Below, piece after piece: positions 16,330 through 24,906 of a DNA stretch of 41,426 nt. Each line of letters begins with the position of its first letter. The stretch's first letter is position 1. The notes below the pieces were generated by a model. The model did no database searches, was not told the origin of the DNA, and was given only the letters and a program-made list of their open reading frames with translations. The position numbers and the translations under genes were made by a program. Origin of the DNA: Peptoniphilus sp. BV3C26 (GTDB taxonomy: Bacteria; Bacillota; Clostridia; Tissierellales; Peptoniphilaceae); the NCBI RefSeq assembly GCF_000478985.1, contig NZ_AWXB01000046.1:1-41426 (forward strand), written 5' to 3'.

Positions 16330-17045
16330 ATAAACTCCTTAAGTTTTTCATCTTTTTTTACAGAATCAAGAACTGGTCTTTTTCTTTTCATTTTTTCTTC
16401 TTTTGAAATTTTACCATGTTCAAGAGTTATCATTCTTTCAGATTCTTCACCGACTTCAGGGTCGTGAGTTACAACAATAATTGTTGATCCTGCATTGTGA
16501 AGTTTTTCAAATATGTCAAGAACTATATATTCATTCTTTTCATCCAAATTTCCTGTGGGTTCATCGGCTAAAAGTATTGTAGGATGATTAATAAGAGCTC
16601 TAGCAATGCATACTCTTTGTTGTTCCCCACCTGATAATTGGTTGGGTAAGTGCTTGGCTCTATCAGCAAGACCTACTGCAGCCAAAGCTTCCATTGCTTC
16701 TTGTGCATCTGGCATAGAATGATAATATTGTGACATCATTACATTTTCCAAAGCACTTAAATAATTAACTAAATGAAATTGTTGGAAAATAAGTCCTATC
16801 TTATCCCTTCTAATAACTGTTAGTTCCTTAGGTGATTTTTTTGCTATATCTTCACCATCCAAAATAACTTCGCCAAATGAAGGTTTATCCATGGCACCGA
16901 TAATATTCATCATTGTTGTTTTACCAGAACCTGATGGACCCATTATAGAAATCCATTCACCCTTTTCTACACTTAAATTAATTTTGTCAAGGGCTTTAAG
17001 TTCACCATAAATTTTTGAAACATCTACGAGTTTTAATATATCCAT
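16326..17045 (-). CDS. MacB/LolD-type ABC transporter ATP-binding protein of the P19 operon
   Basis: A 239-residue ATPase. Walker A GPSGSGKTT is near residue 38, then FQQFHLVNYLSALENV (Q-loop), the signature LSGGEQQRVCIARAL, Walker B ILLADEPTGNLD and the switch VTHD, all typical of the LolD/MacB branch. It lies 11 bases after the second permease gene and overlaps the FMN-binding lipoprotein gene. It corresponds in context to Cj1663 or FetD in P19/Fet systems, powering the two adjacent permeases. Confidence 0.92.
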   Translation of the reverse strand: MDILKLVDVSKIYGELKALDKINLSVEKGEWISIMGPSGSGKTTMMNIIGAMDKPSFGEVILDGEDIAKKSPKELTVIRRDKIGLIFQQFHLVNYLSALENVMMSQYYHSMPDAQEAMEALAAVGLADRAKHLPNQLSGGEQQRVCIARALINHPTILLADEPTGNLDEKNEYIVLDIFEKLHNAGSTIIVVTHDPEVGEESERMITLEHGKISKEEKMKRKRPVLDSVKKDEKLKEFI

Positions 17046-17056
17046 AAAATTCCTTT

Positions 17057-18205
17057 CTATTCTCCACGAAGCACTAAAGCTGGATCAATATCAACAGTTT
17101 TAGATACTGGTATTAAAGATGCAACTATAGTTATTACTATACAAACAATAATTGTCATAGGTACTAAAAGAGGCAAGAAACTTACCTTTCTAGCAAAAAC
17201 CGAAATACTTACTCTATTGGCAAATATATATCCTAATGCAACACCTAAAAGTCCACCAAAAACTCCCAAATATGCTCCTTCACCTAAAAAGTCAACGATT
17301 ACTGAGGCATTTGTGGCGCCCAAAGCTTTCTTAAGACCTATTTCTTTACGCCTTTCAGTTACAACTGCCATCATTGTTGTGGATACACATATCATCATTA
17401 TGAATAATACTATTATCGTTACAATGAAGACAAGAGCTTGTAATTTATTCAAAACTATATCTTGTGAGGCGGTAACTCTTTTTACCATTTGTGGAGTTAG
17501 AGATCCATCCTTTTGTGAAATATTTGATACTATTTTTGAAAGTTCATTTTGTTCAGCTTCTATTGAATATTCTACGATATCAAAATTTTTGTCTTTAACA
17601 AGCTGTGAAATATCATCAATACTCATAAAAATAAGTTCTTCTTCTTTACCACCTGTTGTTACAACTCCTGAAACAACAAAATTAGTATCTATAGAACCTT
17701 CTCCATTAACTTTGGGAGTATTTATAATAATTTTATCTCCCTCTTTTAATTCCAAAGCCTTTGAAACTTCATTACCTATTAAAACTTCTCTCGATTTTTC
17801 AGGCCATGAACCGTCAATAAGCCAGTATGGAGAATTTTCTTTCGCTCCCTTTAAATCTGTACCTGCAAGCATATAAGGTTGTTCATTAATTTTTGCATTT
17901 GTATAAATATAGGGTGCCTGACCGACAAGCTTTCCTGAAGGAATTAACGATTTAACTTCATCTAACTGTTCATTGGTAATTTTTTTATCAGGGTTAGTGG
18001 GAATTACCAACATATTTGCACCATAAGACCTAAACTCCTTACCCATTTGCCTAGGAATATCATAGTAAATAGTAACAAGTCCTGAAATAATTGTTGCTCC
18101 CATAGCTATAGCAAGTAGTGCTGTTAACATTCTTGCACGTCTCCTTGCCAAGGAAGTCATTATCATTTTTAAGTAAAATTTATTTTTACTTTGTTTATCT
18201 GCCAT
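17057..18205 (-). CDS. MacB-type ABC permease of the P19 iron system (second permease)
   Basis: A 382-residue FtsX/MacB permease. The N-terminal helix is in residues 25-47, the extracytoplasmic domain follows to about 255, and three C-terminal helices carry the conserved TERRKEIGLKKALGATNAS. The start ATG is preceded by GGAGG and overlaps the upstream permease gene by 11 bases. It pairs with the permease at 18195-19478 in the manner of Cj1661/Cj1662 or FetB/FetC. It likely assists iron transfer from P19 using the ATPase at 16326-17045. Confidence 0.87.
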   Translation of the reverse strand: MADKQSKNKFYLKMIMTSLARRRARMLTALLAIAMGATIISGLVTIYYDIPRQMGKEFRSYGANMLVIPTNPDKKITNEQLDEVKSLIPSGKLVGQAPYIYTNAKINEQPYMLAGTDLKGAKENSPYWLIDGSWPEKSREVLIGNEVSKALELKEGDKIIINTPKVNGEGSIDTNFVVSGVVTTGGKEEELIFMSIDDISQLVKDKNFDIVEYSIEAEQNELSKIVSNISQKDGSLTPQMVKRVTASQDIVLNKLQALVFIVTIIVLFIMMICVSTTMMAVVTERRKEIGLKKALGATNASVIVDFLGEGAYLGVFGGLLGVALGYIFANRVSISVFARKVSFLPLLVPMTIIVCIVITIVASLIPVSKTVDIDPALVLRGE

Positions 18206-19478
18206 GTAGTACCTCCGTTGGATTTAAATTCAAAAGGTATCTTATAGCTGGTATTGACCCCAATATTGTAACAAGAATAATAAGTATTGCTACAATAGGA
18301 ACTACCATAGCTGTTGGAGCTATTGCTGAGCCAAAAACTGTTAGACCAATAATCTGAGTAAGTAGCAGACCAACACCGTAACCTATAACTGTTCCAAATA
18401 TCGCTGTCAAAATTATTTCCACAAGAATTATGCAAATTATCCTTCCATTTGACGCCCCTATAGCTTTTTGAAGTCCAATTTCATTAGATCTTTCCATTAC
18501 AGATGCTGTAATAAGATTAGAAATACCAAAGCCTGAACCAATCAAAGTTAATACTGTAATTAAAACCATAAGAAGAGTAGTCTTATTTAAAATATCTCCT
18601 TCACTTTCTGCAACTTGGCGAATTGGCTTAGCTACAGAATCAGTCATTACTTCTGTTATTTGATAACAAATAGCAGAAACATAAGCTGTACAATACCATA
18701 CTTCCCATTCCTTAATAGTTAAAGATAGTGGGTTTTTGGCAGCCTTTCTTGCTAAGTCATTGTCTGGTGTAGTAAGAGCTGATACTTCAACTTTATTTAC
18801 AACTCCAGTAACTCCAGCAAATTCTTGTGCTGTTTTTAAAGTAGAATATATAAATGCATCTTCATCAGAACCTGATGAGAAAATACCCTTAACTTTTAAT
18901 TTTTTGTCTAAATTATTGCTTTTTAGTTGGATTTCATCACCAACTTTAAATCCATTTCTGTCTGCAAAAATCTTTCCAAGCATAACTGAATCGCTATCAT
19001 TTTCTGATAACCACTCGCCTTGAACTTCCCACCAGTTTTTAAGTCTAATCATACCAGTATCAACTGATTCTCCAGTAGGCAAATCCATATGATTATTAAA
19101 CCATGTTCCTACCATCTTAGTATGTTTAGAATCATTATTACAAGAAACCCAAGTGTTAAGATATGGCGTATAGTCTACAATATTGTAAGCCCAAAAAATA
19201 GTTTTAATGTTTGGAAGTTCTGATTCCTTTAAATATTTTTGAACCTGCCCCTCTTTTTCTTGCATGCCATACAAATCATCAAGAAGGGAAGCTTCCTTAG
19301 GCAATACATTAATATTTGCTCCATAGGTCTTTAATTCTTGATTAACTTTATCTCCAACGCCGAGCATGGTATTTAACATTGAAGTGGCAAGAGAAGCTCC
19401 AAGGGCAACTGTAAATGCAATAAGAGCCATCTTTCCCTTTTGTCTAAAAAGCGCTCCTTTAACTATTCTCCAAAACAT
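18195..19478 (-). CDS. MacB-type ABC permease of the P19 iron system (first permease)
   Basis: A 427-residue FtsX/MacB permease with an N-terminal helix, a long extracytoplasmic domain (about 45-290) and three C-terminal helices. The conserved coupling motif is MERSNEIGLQKAIGASNGR. The GGAGG site is six bases before the ATG. It lies nine bases downstream of the DUF2318 gene and overlaps the next permease. The loop contains several Trp/Cys-rich stretches (VWYCTAYVSAICYQ). Substrate contact in the extracytoplasmic space, rather than membrane translocation, is typical of MacB-like systems. Confidence 0.87.
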   Translation of the reverse strand: MFWRIVKGALFRQKGKMALIAFTVALGASLATSMLNTMLGVGDKVNQELKTYGANINVLPKEASLLDDLYGMQEKEGQVQKYLKESELPNIKTIFWAYNIVDYTPYLNTWVSCNNDSKHTKMVGTWFNNHMDLPTGESVDTGMIRLKNWWEVQGEWLSENDSDSVMLGKIFADRNGFKVGDEIQLKSNNLDKKLKVKGIFSSGSDEDAFIYSTLKTAQEFAGVTGVVNKVEVSALTTPDNDLARKAAKNPLSLTIKEWEVWYCTAYVSAICYQITEVMTDSVAKPIRQVAESEGDILNKTTLLMVLITVLTLIGSGFGISNLITASVMERSNEIGLQKAIGASNGRIICIILVEIILTAIFGTVIGYGVGLLLTQIIGLTVFGSAIAPTAMVVPIVAILIILVTILGSIPAIRYLLNLNPTEVLHGR

Positions 19479-19486
19479 AAGCCCTC

Positions 19487-20710
19487 CTACTTAAATACAT
19501 AAGACAATGCGTCAAGATCTTTTGGCGCAATCTTTATCTTTTTATCATGGACAATGTATGGGAAAGGTATCGGGTTACATCCACCCTTAAAACCTATTGT
19601 ACCCCTATTCATTACAACGTCGCACAACTTACAAATAACATCATCGCCTCTTTCAAAATATCCAGATGGACCACATATCTCGCAGGCATCAAGTACAACT
19701 CCATAGGAACCTTCTGATTTTTTAATGCAGAAAAATCTCATTTTTGCACCATCCTTTGCCTTATACAAATATCTGTGCAAATGCATATCCTCTAAGCTAC
19801 TTAAAGGAATAACAATCATTCCATTTTCAGTTTGATAATCTTCAGGTGGTGAAAGGGCCTGTTCCTTATTAGCATATGCCTTTCCAGCCGTTAATGAAAA
19901 AGTATTAATAAACAGAACGACAAGGAAAAAAATTGCCCAATGTCTTTTATTCTTCATTCTATACTTTATTTTTCTTAACTGAGCCCTATTGCTATAATCT
20001 TCATTAACTTTAATATTTTGCTTATATAAAATTACTGGAATAGCTATCATAATTAACATTGTTGCAAATAAAAACACATTTTCGTGATTAGCTATAAATG
20101 CAATAACTCTAAAAAAGTTAACATTTCTAGGAATAATCTCTTTAGAATAAAATCTTTGAATTATGACGTTAAATTGGCTTATACCTGAACATATCAAGCT
20201 CAAAAAAACAATAATCTTTAAGTTTTTACCTTCAAGTTTAACTGAAGACTTATATATGGCAAGTCCTGATAAAATCATCATGATTATCCCAAAAACAAAG
20301 CCTAAAATCCTAAAAAGTACAATAGTTGAAACAGCACTTTCGCCATAATATACAAATTTGTTTGATTGGTTAAATACATACGGTAAATAATAAAAACAAA
20401 TTCCTACAAGATAAACAACAACCGATGATGAAATGAAATTATCATAAATTTTAGCATTTATCTTATCTTCAAATATCATAAAAATTAATATTAAAAATAC
20501 TGAGATAACTATGGGTACCATAGACCAGAAATTCAATTCTGTTCTATTAATAAAATTAGGTATATTTCTTATAATTATTGAAACAATTGCTGCAATTACC
20601 CCTAAAACTAAAGAAATTATAATAACATACTTTTTATATTTGCTCTCTTTAGTTGTATAATAGGCAAGTATTAAAGAAATCATTAGAGAAAAGGCTATTC
20701 CCGCCTCCAT
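19487..20710 (-). CDS. DUF2318 membrane protein with Cys motifs (FetA/Cj1660-like)
   Basis: A 407-residue protein with about eight membrane helices in residues 1-260 and a C-terminal extracytoplasmic DUF2318 domain. That domain has CEICGPSGYFERGDDVICKL, then C-x2-C in CKLCDVVMN and a further Cys in FKGGCNPIPF, expected to bind Fe-S or another redox metal. In Fet/P19 operons this protein is the proposed electron path for iron reduction. The ATG at 20710 lacks a close ribosome site. A GGGGG stretch at 20746-20742 is followed in frame by ATT codons at 20737 and 20734, so the true protein may begin eight or nine residues earlier. Confidence 0.85.
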   Translation of the reverse strand: MEAGIAFSLMISLILAYYTTKESKYKKYVIIISLVLGVIAAIVSIIIRNIPNFINRTELNFWSMVPIVISVFLILIFMIFEDKINAKIYDNFISSSVVVYLVGICFYYLPYVFNQSNKFVYYGESAVSTIVLFRILGFVFGIIMMILSGLAIYKSSVKLEGKNLKIIVFLSLICSGISQFNVIIQRFYSKEIIPRNVNFFRVIAFIANHENVFLFATMLIMIAIPVILYKQNIKVNEDYSNRAQLRKIKYRMKNKRHWAIFFLVVLFINTFSLTAGKAYANKEQALSPPEDYQTENGMIVIPLSSLEDMHLHRYLYKAKDGAKMRFFCIKKSEGSYGVVLDACEICGPSGYFERGDDVICKLCDVVMNRGTIGFKGGCNPIPFPYIVHDKKIKIAPKDLDALSYVFK

Positions 20711-20758
20711 AACTTTAATAAAAATTTTTAAAATAATTTCACCCCCATAAATGCATAT

Positions 20759-20780
20759 AAGGGGAACGTGAATTCCCCTT
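20759..20780 (-). terminator. Stem-loop between P19 and DUF2318 genes
   Basis: Arms AAGGGGAA (20759-20766) and TTCCCCTT (20773-20780) with a six-base loop and no T-tract. It may act as a weak terminator, or as a 3' stabiliser that leaves more P19 message than downstream message. It lies 26 bases after the P19 stop. Confidence 0.5.
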
Positions 20781-20805
20781 CAAAATATTAAAAATTTTCA
20801 AAACT

Positions 20806-21471
20806 TTACCATTGTGGTCCGTTCCATTCGAAGTCAGTCCATTCTGCAACAAGTGGTTCTGTCCAGAATCTACCTGTTACACCAGTTTCTTTATCTACGT
20901 GTAGTAAGTAGTCATTGCCTGGTGCAGCTACTTCGAATTTTACATTATAAACGCCAACACCTTCGTCAAATTTAATATTTGCACCATAGTGCGGACCATC
21001 AGATGCGTTCATTGGCATGAAAGCTACTTCTTGAACATGGTCTGAACCTTTCTTTTGTAAATAAGCTTTTACTTTTAACCATGGAACAAAATCACCAACA
21101 CCATAACCTAATGTTGAACCTTCTTGTGATGCTGTAATGTCAGCTTCAATATGGCAGTCAGCATCTTCTTTAGGAATTGAGTTTCCTGCTGGTTCCATAT
21201 CAACTGGTTGGAAATATACACCAGAGATTACTAAAGGTCCTTTAGTTTGGTCATCGCCAATTGGAAATTCTTCAAATCCTGCATCTTCTCCTGGAGCTGC
21301 AGCTTTTGCATCTCCTGCTTCTTTCTTGTTTCCTTCAGCTGGTGCTTTTTCTTCTGTAGAAGTTTTAGCTGTATTATTAGCTTTTGTATCTTCTTTTTTA
21401 CCACAAGCTGTAAACATTAATGCACACACAAGTGTCATAACAACAAGAAATAAACTTTTCTTTTTTAACAT
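20806..21471 (-). CDS. P19/Tp34-family iron-binding lipoprotein (FetP-like)
   Basis: A 221-residue protein with lipobox LMFTACGKK, an Ala/Lys/Glu-rich spacer (residues 25-65) and a P19 domain (about 70-221). Expected metal-site residues are visible: Met in PVDMEPAGN, His in DADCHIEADI, Met in FMPMNASDGPHYG with its His, and His in LLHVDKE; the WTDFEW end is typical. P19 proteins bind copper and iron outside the membrane and work with an FTR1 permease. The FTR1 gene is 10 bases upstream, and GGAGG precedes the ATG. A dimeric, lipid-anchored iron donor to FTR1 is the likely role. Confidence 0.93.
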   Translation of the reverse strand: MLKKKSLFLVVMTLVCALMFTACGKKEDTKANNTAKTSTEEKAPAEGNKKEAGDAKAAAPGEDAGFEEFPIGDDQTKGPLVISGVYFQPVDMEPAGNSIPKEDADCHIEADITASQEGSTLGYGVGDFVPWLKVKAYLQKKGSDHVQEVAFMPMNASDGPHYGANIKFDEGVGVYNVKFEVAAPGNDYLLHVDKETGVTGRFWTEPLVAEWTDFEWNGPQW

Positions 21472-21480
21472 GATACCCTC

Positions 21481-22818
21481 CTATTTTTTTTCTTGGCTGG
21501 CTTCAAGCTCAGCTCTAATTTTTTTGTTTCTATTATTTTGATAGATAACAGAAACAATGGTTACTACTAATAGAATAATTTGTGGAATAAGATTTTCATA
21601 CCTATCGTATATTCCTATAACTTCAGCAGACCATCCATTCATCCAAGGAACTATAGTTCTGCCAATTACATCTGCTTCTTGTAATTCTCCTATGCCCTTT
21701 CCTAAGAAAGACAAGCAAAGTATAAACATTAGCCAAGAAGTAAATGTAAAGAATGGTTTTAATGGTAGCCTTACAGAAACTTTAGCAATTAAATAATATA
21801 CAATTGCAAGTATTATGGCGGCAACTAAAAGTCCAATCCACATATGCATCGGATTATCAGAAATGCCTGTTCTCATACCTTGGAAAAACAAAATAAGTTC
21901 TGCACCCTCTCTCGCTACTGCTAAGAATGAAGTGAAAGATAAGGCAAAATAATTACCCTTGGAAACAGATTGTTCAACTTTGTTTTTAATGTATCTATTC
22001 CAAACTTCAACTTCAGATTTAGAAAGCATCCAATTGGATACATAAAATAGTACGATGACAGCAAGAAACATCGCAATTCCTTCGAATATTTCTTGTCCCA
22101 TTCCAGACTCAACTTCTCCCACTGTATTGGCGATGATATTAAATACTCCAGCTAGGACTACTGAAAAAACAATGCCTAGCAAGGCTCCAATATATACACC
22201 TTTTAAATAAATTCTATTATTAGTCTTTGATAAATATGCAGCAATGGCAGCTACAACTAAAATGGCTTCAAGTCCTTCACGAAGTGTAAGACCAAGAACT
22301 GCAAAAAATGTGCCAAATCTTTTTAGCAGCTCTCCCAACAATTGACCTGTTGAAAGGCTGTTTACATCTTCTTGACTTTGACCACTGGACTTAGAATCTC
22401 CAGAGGTTCCATCAAGAGTATGAGCATCTTCATGAAGATAAGTTATAAGTGCATCAATTTCATCTTTAACTTCTTTTGGGTCTGCATCTTCTTTGATAGA
22501 TTTTTTTGCTCTGTAAAATTGATGTTCAACCATTGAACCCCTTTGGCCTGAAATTGCAGACATAGTTGTTTTTTCAAATCCAATTTTTTCATAGAATTTA
22601 AAGTAAGCAACATTAATTGCATCTGTGGCTGCTTTTTTAGCATCCTTATCTCCAGGCTTGTAAACTTCCACAGCTTTTTGTAAATGTTCTGACATAGCAT
22701 CAGCGACTTCAACCCAGTTACTATAATTTGTTTCTGCTGCAAAAGCAGGCATGAAAGCGAGACTAATCATGATTACTATCAGTGCGAAAATGCTAGTCCT
22801 TTTCTTTAATAAATTCAT
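21481..22818 (-). CDS. FTR1-family iron permease with extracytoplasmic N-terminal domain (FetM-like)
   Basis: About 445 residues from the ATG at 22818 (MNLLKKRTS), which has GAGGGAT upstream; an in-frame GTG/ATG further upstream lacks such a site. A signal peptide ends near AFAAE. Residues 25-150 form a helical extracytoplasmic domain as in FTR1 proteins of the EfeU/FetM class. The membrane part has seven helices with both iron-handling REGxE motifs: LREGLEAILVVAAIAAYL and VAREGAELILFFQGM. It imports ferric iron, or ferrous iron after oxidation, delivered by P19. Confidence 0.93.
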   Translation of the reverse strand: MNLLKKRTSIFALIVIMISLAFMPAFAAETNYSNWVEVADAMSEHLQKAVEVYKPGDKDAKKAATDAINVAYFKFYEKIGFEKTTMSAISGQRGSMVEHQFYRAKKSIKEDADPKEVKDEIDALITYLHEDAHTLDGTSGDSKSSGQSQEDVNSLSTGQLLGELLKRFGTFFAVLGLTLREGLEAILVVAAIAAYLSKTNNRIYLKGVYIGALLGIVFSVVLAGVFNIIANTVGEVESGMGQEIFEGIAMFLAVIVLFYVSNWMLSKSEVEVWNRYIKNKVEQSVSKGNYFALSFTSFLAVAREGAELILFFQGMRTGISDNPMHMWIGLLVAAIILAIVYYLIAKVSVRLPLKPFFTFTSWLMFILCLSFLGKGIGELQEADVIGRTIVPWMNGWSAEVIGIYDRYENLIPQIILLVVTIVSVIYQNNRNKKIRAELEASQEKK

Positions 22819-22820
22819 CT

Positions 22821-23498
22821 CTATCCCTCTTTTTTTATTAAACTTCCATCTTCCATTTGGCAAAGTGTATTGCCATATTTTAAAATATCAAGCTCATGAG
22901 TAACTATAATAAGTGCAGTACCTTTAGAATTTATTTTTTTTAATAAATCCATTATCTCCATAGTAGTGTTTTTATCCAAATCACTTGTAGGCTCATCCAA
23001 AATCAAAAGTTCCGGCGAATTAATCATTGATCTGGCTATCAGCACTCTTTTTAGCTCTCCTCCAGATAAATTTTTAGGAAAATCATCTTTCAAATGCAAA
23101 ATTCCCATCTCATCAAGAAGCATAGCGGCCTTTTCATAAGCAGAGTCATCTCTTTTAAATAGATAATAAGGAAGAGACACATTCTCTAAAACATTTAAAT
23201 TCGGAAGTGTTCCTAGACTTTGTGGCACAAAACCTATGATTTCATTCCTATATTTGCTAATTTCTCTATCAGAAAAATCACTCATATCTTTGCCCTTAGC
23301 AAAAATTTTACCTTCAGTCGGCTTTAATAAACCAGACAAAAGATTTAAAAAAGTTGACTTCCCTGAACCACTTCTGCCAATTATATTGACAAAATCTCCC
23401 TCCTCCAAGGTAAAGTTTACATTTTTAACTGCAAAAAGTGTATTATAACCTCTTTTGAAACTCTTACTTAAATTTTCAGTTTCAATTATTGATTCCAT
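22821..23498 (-). CDS. MacB/LolD-type ABC ATPase linked to DUF4418
   Basis: A 225-residue ATPase: GRSGSGKST (Walker A), VPQSLGTLPNLNVLENVSLP (Q-loop), LSGGELKRVLIARSM (signature), LLILDEPTSDLD (Walker B) and the switch VTHE. The start at 23498 uses TAATG coupling with the DUF4418 stop. It is followed by FTR1 with a two-base gap. It is the second ATPase of the operon; the unpaired third permease at 14702-15904 is its natural partner (inference), giving two MacB-like transporters in one iron operon. Confidence 0.87.
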   Translation of the reverse strand: MESIIETENLSKSFKRGYNTLFAVKNVNFTLEEGDFVNIIGRSGSGKSTFLNLLSGLLKPTEGKIFAKGKDMSDFSDREISKYRNEIIGFVPQSLGTLPNLNVLENVSLPYYLFKRDDSAYEKAAMLLDEMGILHLKDDFPKNLSGGELKRVLIARSMINSPELLILDEPTSDLDKNTTMEIMDLLKKINSKGTALIIVTHELDILKYGNTLCQMEDGSLIKKEG

Positions 23499-23893
23499 TA
23501 TGAATGTCTTTCTTTCATACAATAATAAATATTAACTAAAACCAATATACCTAACAACAACGTGCAAAATGGAATGGTTTTTGCTCTGCAAGCCATATCG
23601 GCTTTCATGCATCCACCAATAAGCACATGAGCGTTTAGTATCCCTAAAATACCAATTGCTATATTTGAAATAGATAATCCTAAAGATATTTTTGAATCTT
23701 TAACTACAATAAAAATGATTGCTAATACTAAAATGACCGCTCCAATACCCATAGTCATATTTCCCATCCAATGGCATTTCATGAACATCCCATCTTCCAT
23801 AGGAGGACAAACTGGTGTTATAAATTTTGGTGCAAGCACTAACAAAAAACCTATAATAGCTGAAATATATCCTAAAATCTTTTTTCTACTCAT
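23498..23893 (-). CDS. DUF4418 four-helix membrane protein
   Basis: A 131-residue protein with four membrane helices. Conserved family features are PVCPPMEDGMFMKCHWMGN between helices one and two and GGCMKADMACRAKTIPFC near the C-terminus, giving paired Cys, Met and His residues on the outer side that could bind a metal or form disulfides. The start ATG at 23893 follows AGGGTGA; an in-frame GTG at 23902 overlaps that site. It heads the FTR1/P19 operon and overlaps the ATPase. The function is unknown; metal handling is plausible from residues and context. Confidence 0.8.
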   Translation of the reverse strand: MSRKKILGYISAIIGFLLVLAPKFITPVCPPMEDGMFMKCHWMGNMTMGIGAVILVLAIIFIVVKDSKISLGLSISNIAIGILGILNAHVLIGGCMKADMACRAKTIPFCTLLLGILVLVNIYYCMKERHS

Positions 23894-23972
23894 TTTAATC
23901 ACCCTTTCTACTTATCTTTATTAATAACATTGCAACATGAAAACGTGTTTATTTTTTTATACTTAACAGTCT

Positions 23973-24179
23973 TTTTTCAACAGTTACCCCTGGTCAGTTA
24001 CCAACATATTGGTTGGAACCAGTGAGGCAGTTAAAAAGTGTTGACTTACCACTATTGGGGTTGCCGGCAAATGCAATAGTAATAGCCATCTTAGTCCTCA
24101 TTCTTTTCAAAGGACCAGAACCATTGATTTTTTTAACGATGTAGTATTTTCCTACAACTGCATCTCTTAAAGTTTGCAA
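23973..24179 (-). pseudogene. feoA-feoB remnant: FeoA N-terminus fused to FeoB N-terminus with nonsense codon
   Basis: The frame opens with a FeoA-like start ([20 protein letters not shown]) that is cut after GSGPLKRMR. It then continues directly into the start of a FeoB G-domain: [20 protein letters not shown], then [10 protein letters not shown]. The next codon, Trp in intact FeoB (NWPGVTVEK), is TGA here. PGVTVEK still follows in frame to 23973, after which similarity stops. So two deletions and one nonsense change have removed most of feoA and nearly all of feoB. Walker A (GNPNSGKST) remains but no transporter can be made. The GTPase transporter FeoB imports ferrous iron; this locus has lost it. 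Confidence 0.85.
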
Positions 24180-24182
24180 GTC

Positions 24183-24413
24183 TTACATCTTCTCTACTAA
24201 TATTTTTTTCGCTATATCTTTTCCGATTGCAACTCTGGAATCTTTAACATATACAATTAAATTACCATCGTTCTCATTAACAACTTTTATAACTGCATCT
24301 TTGACAAAACCAAGATTCGCCGGGTGGGACTCAGTTACATTACTATCTCCTAAAGACTTAATCCTTAAAATCTTATAATTAACATTTAAGGGTGCCATTA
24401 CTAAGCTAAGCAT
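24183..24413 (-). CDS. feoA: FeoA-domain protein
   Basis: A 76-residue protein matching the small SH3-like FeoA family (MAPLNVNYKILRIKSLGDSN, NLGFVKDAVIKVVNEN, NLIVYVKDSRVAIGKDIAKK). FeoA normally supports FeoB-driven ferrous iron import in the cytoplasm. It looks intact but is followed three bases later by the wrecked feoA-feoB remnant, so it is likely an orphan unless another FeoB exists elsewhere. The start could be the ATG at 24413 or at 24398; neither has a convincing ribosome site. Confidence 0.82.
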   Translation of the reverse strand: MLSLVMAPLNVNYKILRIKSLGDSNVTESHPANLGFVKDAVIKVVNENDGNLIVYVKDSRVAIGKDIAKKILVEKM

Positions 24414-24484
24414 CTAACCACTCGTTTCTAGTTTTAATTTTATTAAAATAAATTAACATTTGTTTGATTATCGCTTTCTTAGTT

Positions 24485-24512
24485 ATTATAACATAGGAAA
24501 TTGAAAATTCAA
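24485..24512 (-). promoter_or_regulatory. Predicted promoter for feoA and possibly the FTR1/P19 operon
   Basis: Minus strand TTGAAT (24512-24507), 16-base spacer, TATAAT (24490-24485). It lies about 70 bases upstream of feoA. With the feo genes decayed, transcription could continue into DUF4418 and FTR1. No Fur-type box is obvious beside it. Confidence 0.5.
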
Positions 24513-24716
24513 ATCAATTTTTCAGTTTTTTTAAAGGGCATATTTTTAAGATTGAGAATATTTTTAATTTATCTTTCTTATGTTGCCTTGTATATTATAA
24601 TTTTCTTTTTTTATTGGCCTATATAATAGAAGAACTTTAATAAAAAAGGCTCGTTTATTTTTTGTTAGATAGTAATTTTTAGTAATTTTATAAGTAAAAC
24701 TTATTCCCAAAATAAT
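24513..24716. other. Intergenic stretch without recognisable gene
   Basis: About 200 AT-rich bases between the feo promoter and the RepA fragment. I see no supported reading frame, tRNA or strong hairpin. It is probably eroded element or spacer sequence. Confidence 0.4.
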
Positions 24717-24824
24717 TTATTTAATAGAAATGCTCTCAAAAATCCCATCTTCCAGCAATACCATAGGTAACCTAATGAAGTTATACATTTCAGATTTCCT
24801 ATTATAAAAATAATCAAAATTCAT
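24717..24824 (-). pseudogene. N-terminal fragment of an ICE/plasmid replication initiator (RepA_N type)
   Basis: A 35-residue frame with an excellent ribosome site (AAAGGAGG, five bases before ATG). It begins NFDYFYNRKSEMYNFIRLPM, which matches the start of RepA_N-type replication initiators of Gram-positive plasmids and Tn916/Tn1549-like elements (pattern FDYFYNREADMFNFIRLPK). It ends at a stop soon after. The rest of the gene is missing, so it is a relic marking a former integrative element here. Confidence 0.65.
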
Positions 24825-24906
24825 TCCTGCCTCCTTTCTTTGAAATAAAAAATACGACAGAATTATTGATTTCTATCGTCTACGATTGTCTAATATTTAT
24901 TTTTCT

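Noticed and set aside
17217-17876. Long (219-codon) plus-strand frame opposite the second MacB-like permease
   Set aside because: It lies wholly within a well-supported gene, has no ribosome site and no recognisable domain.
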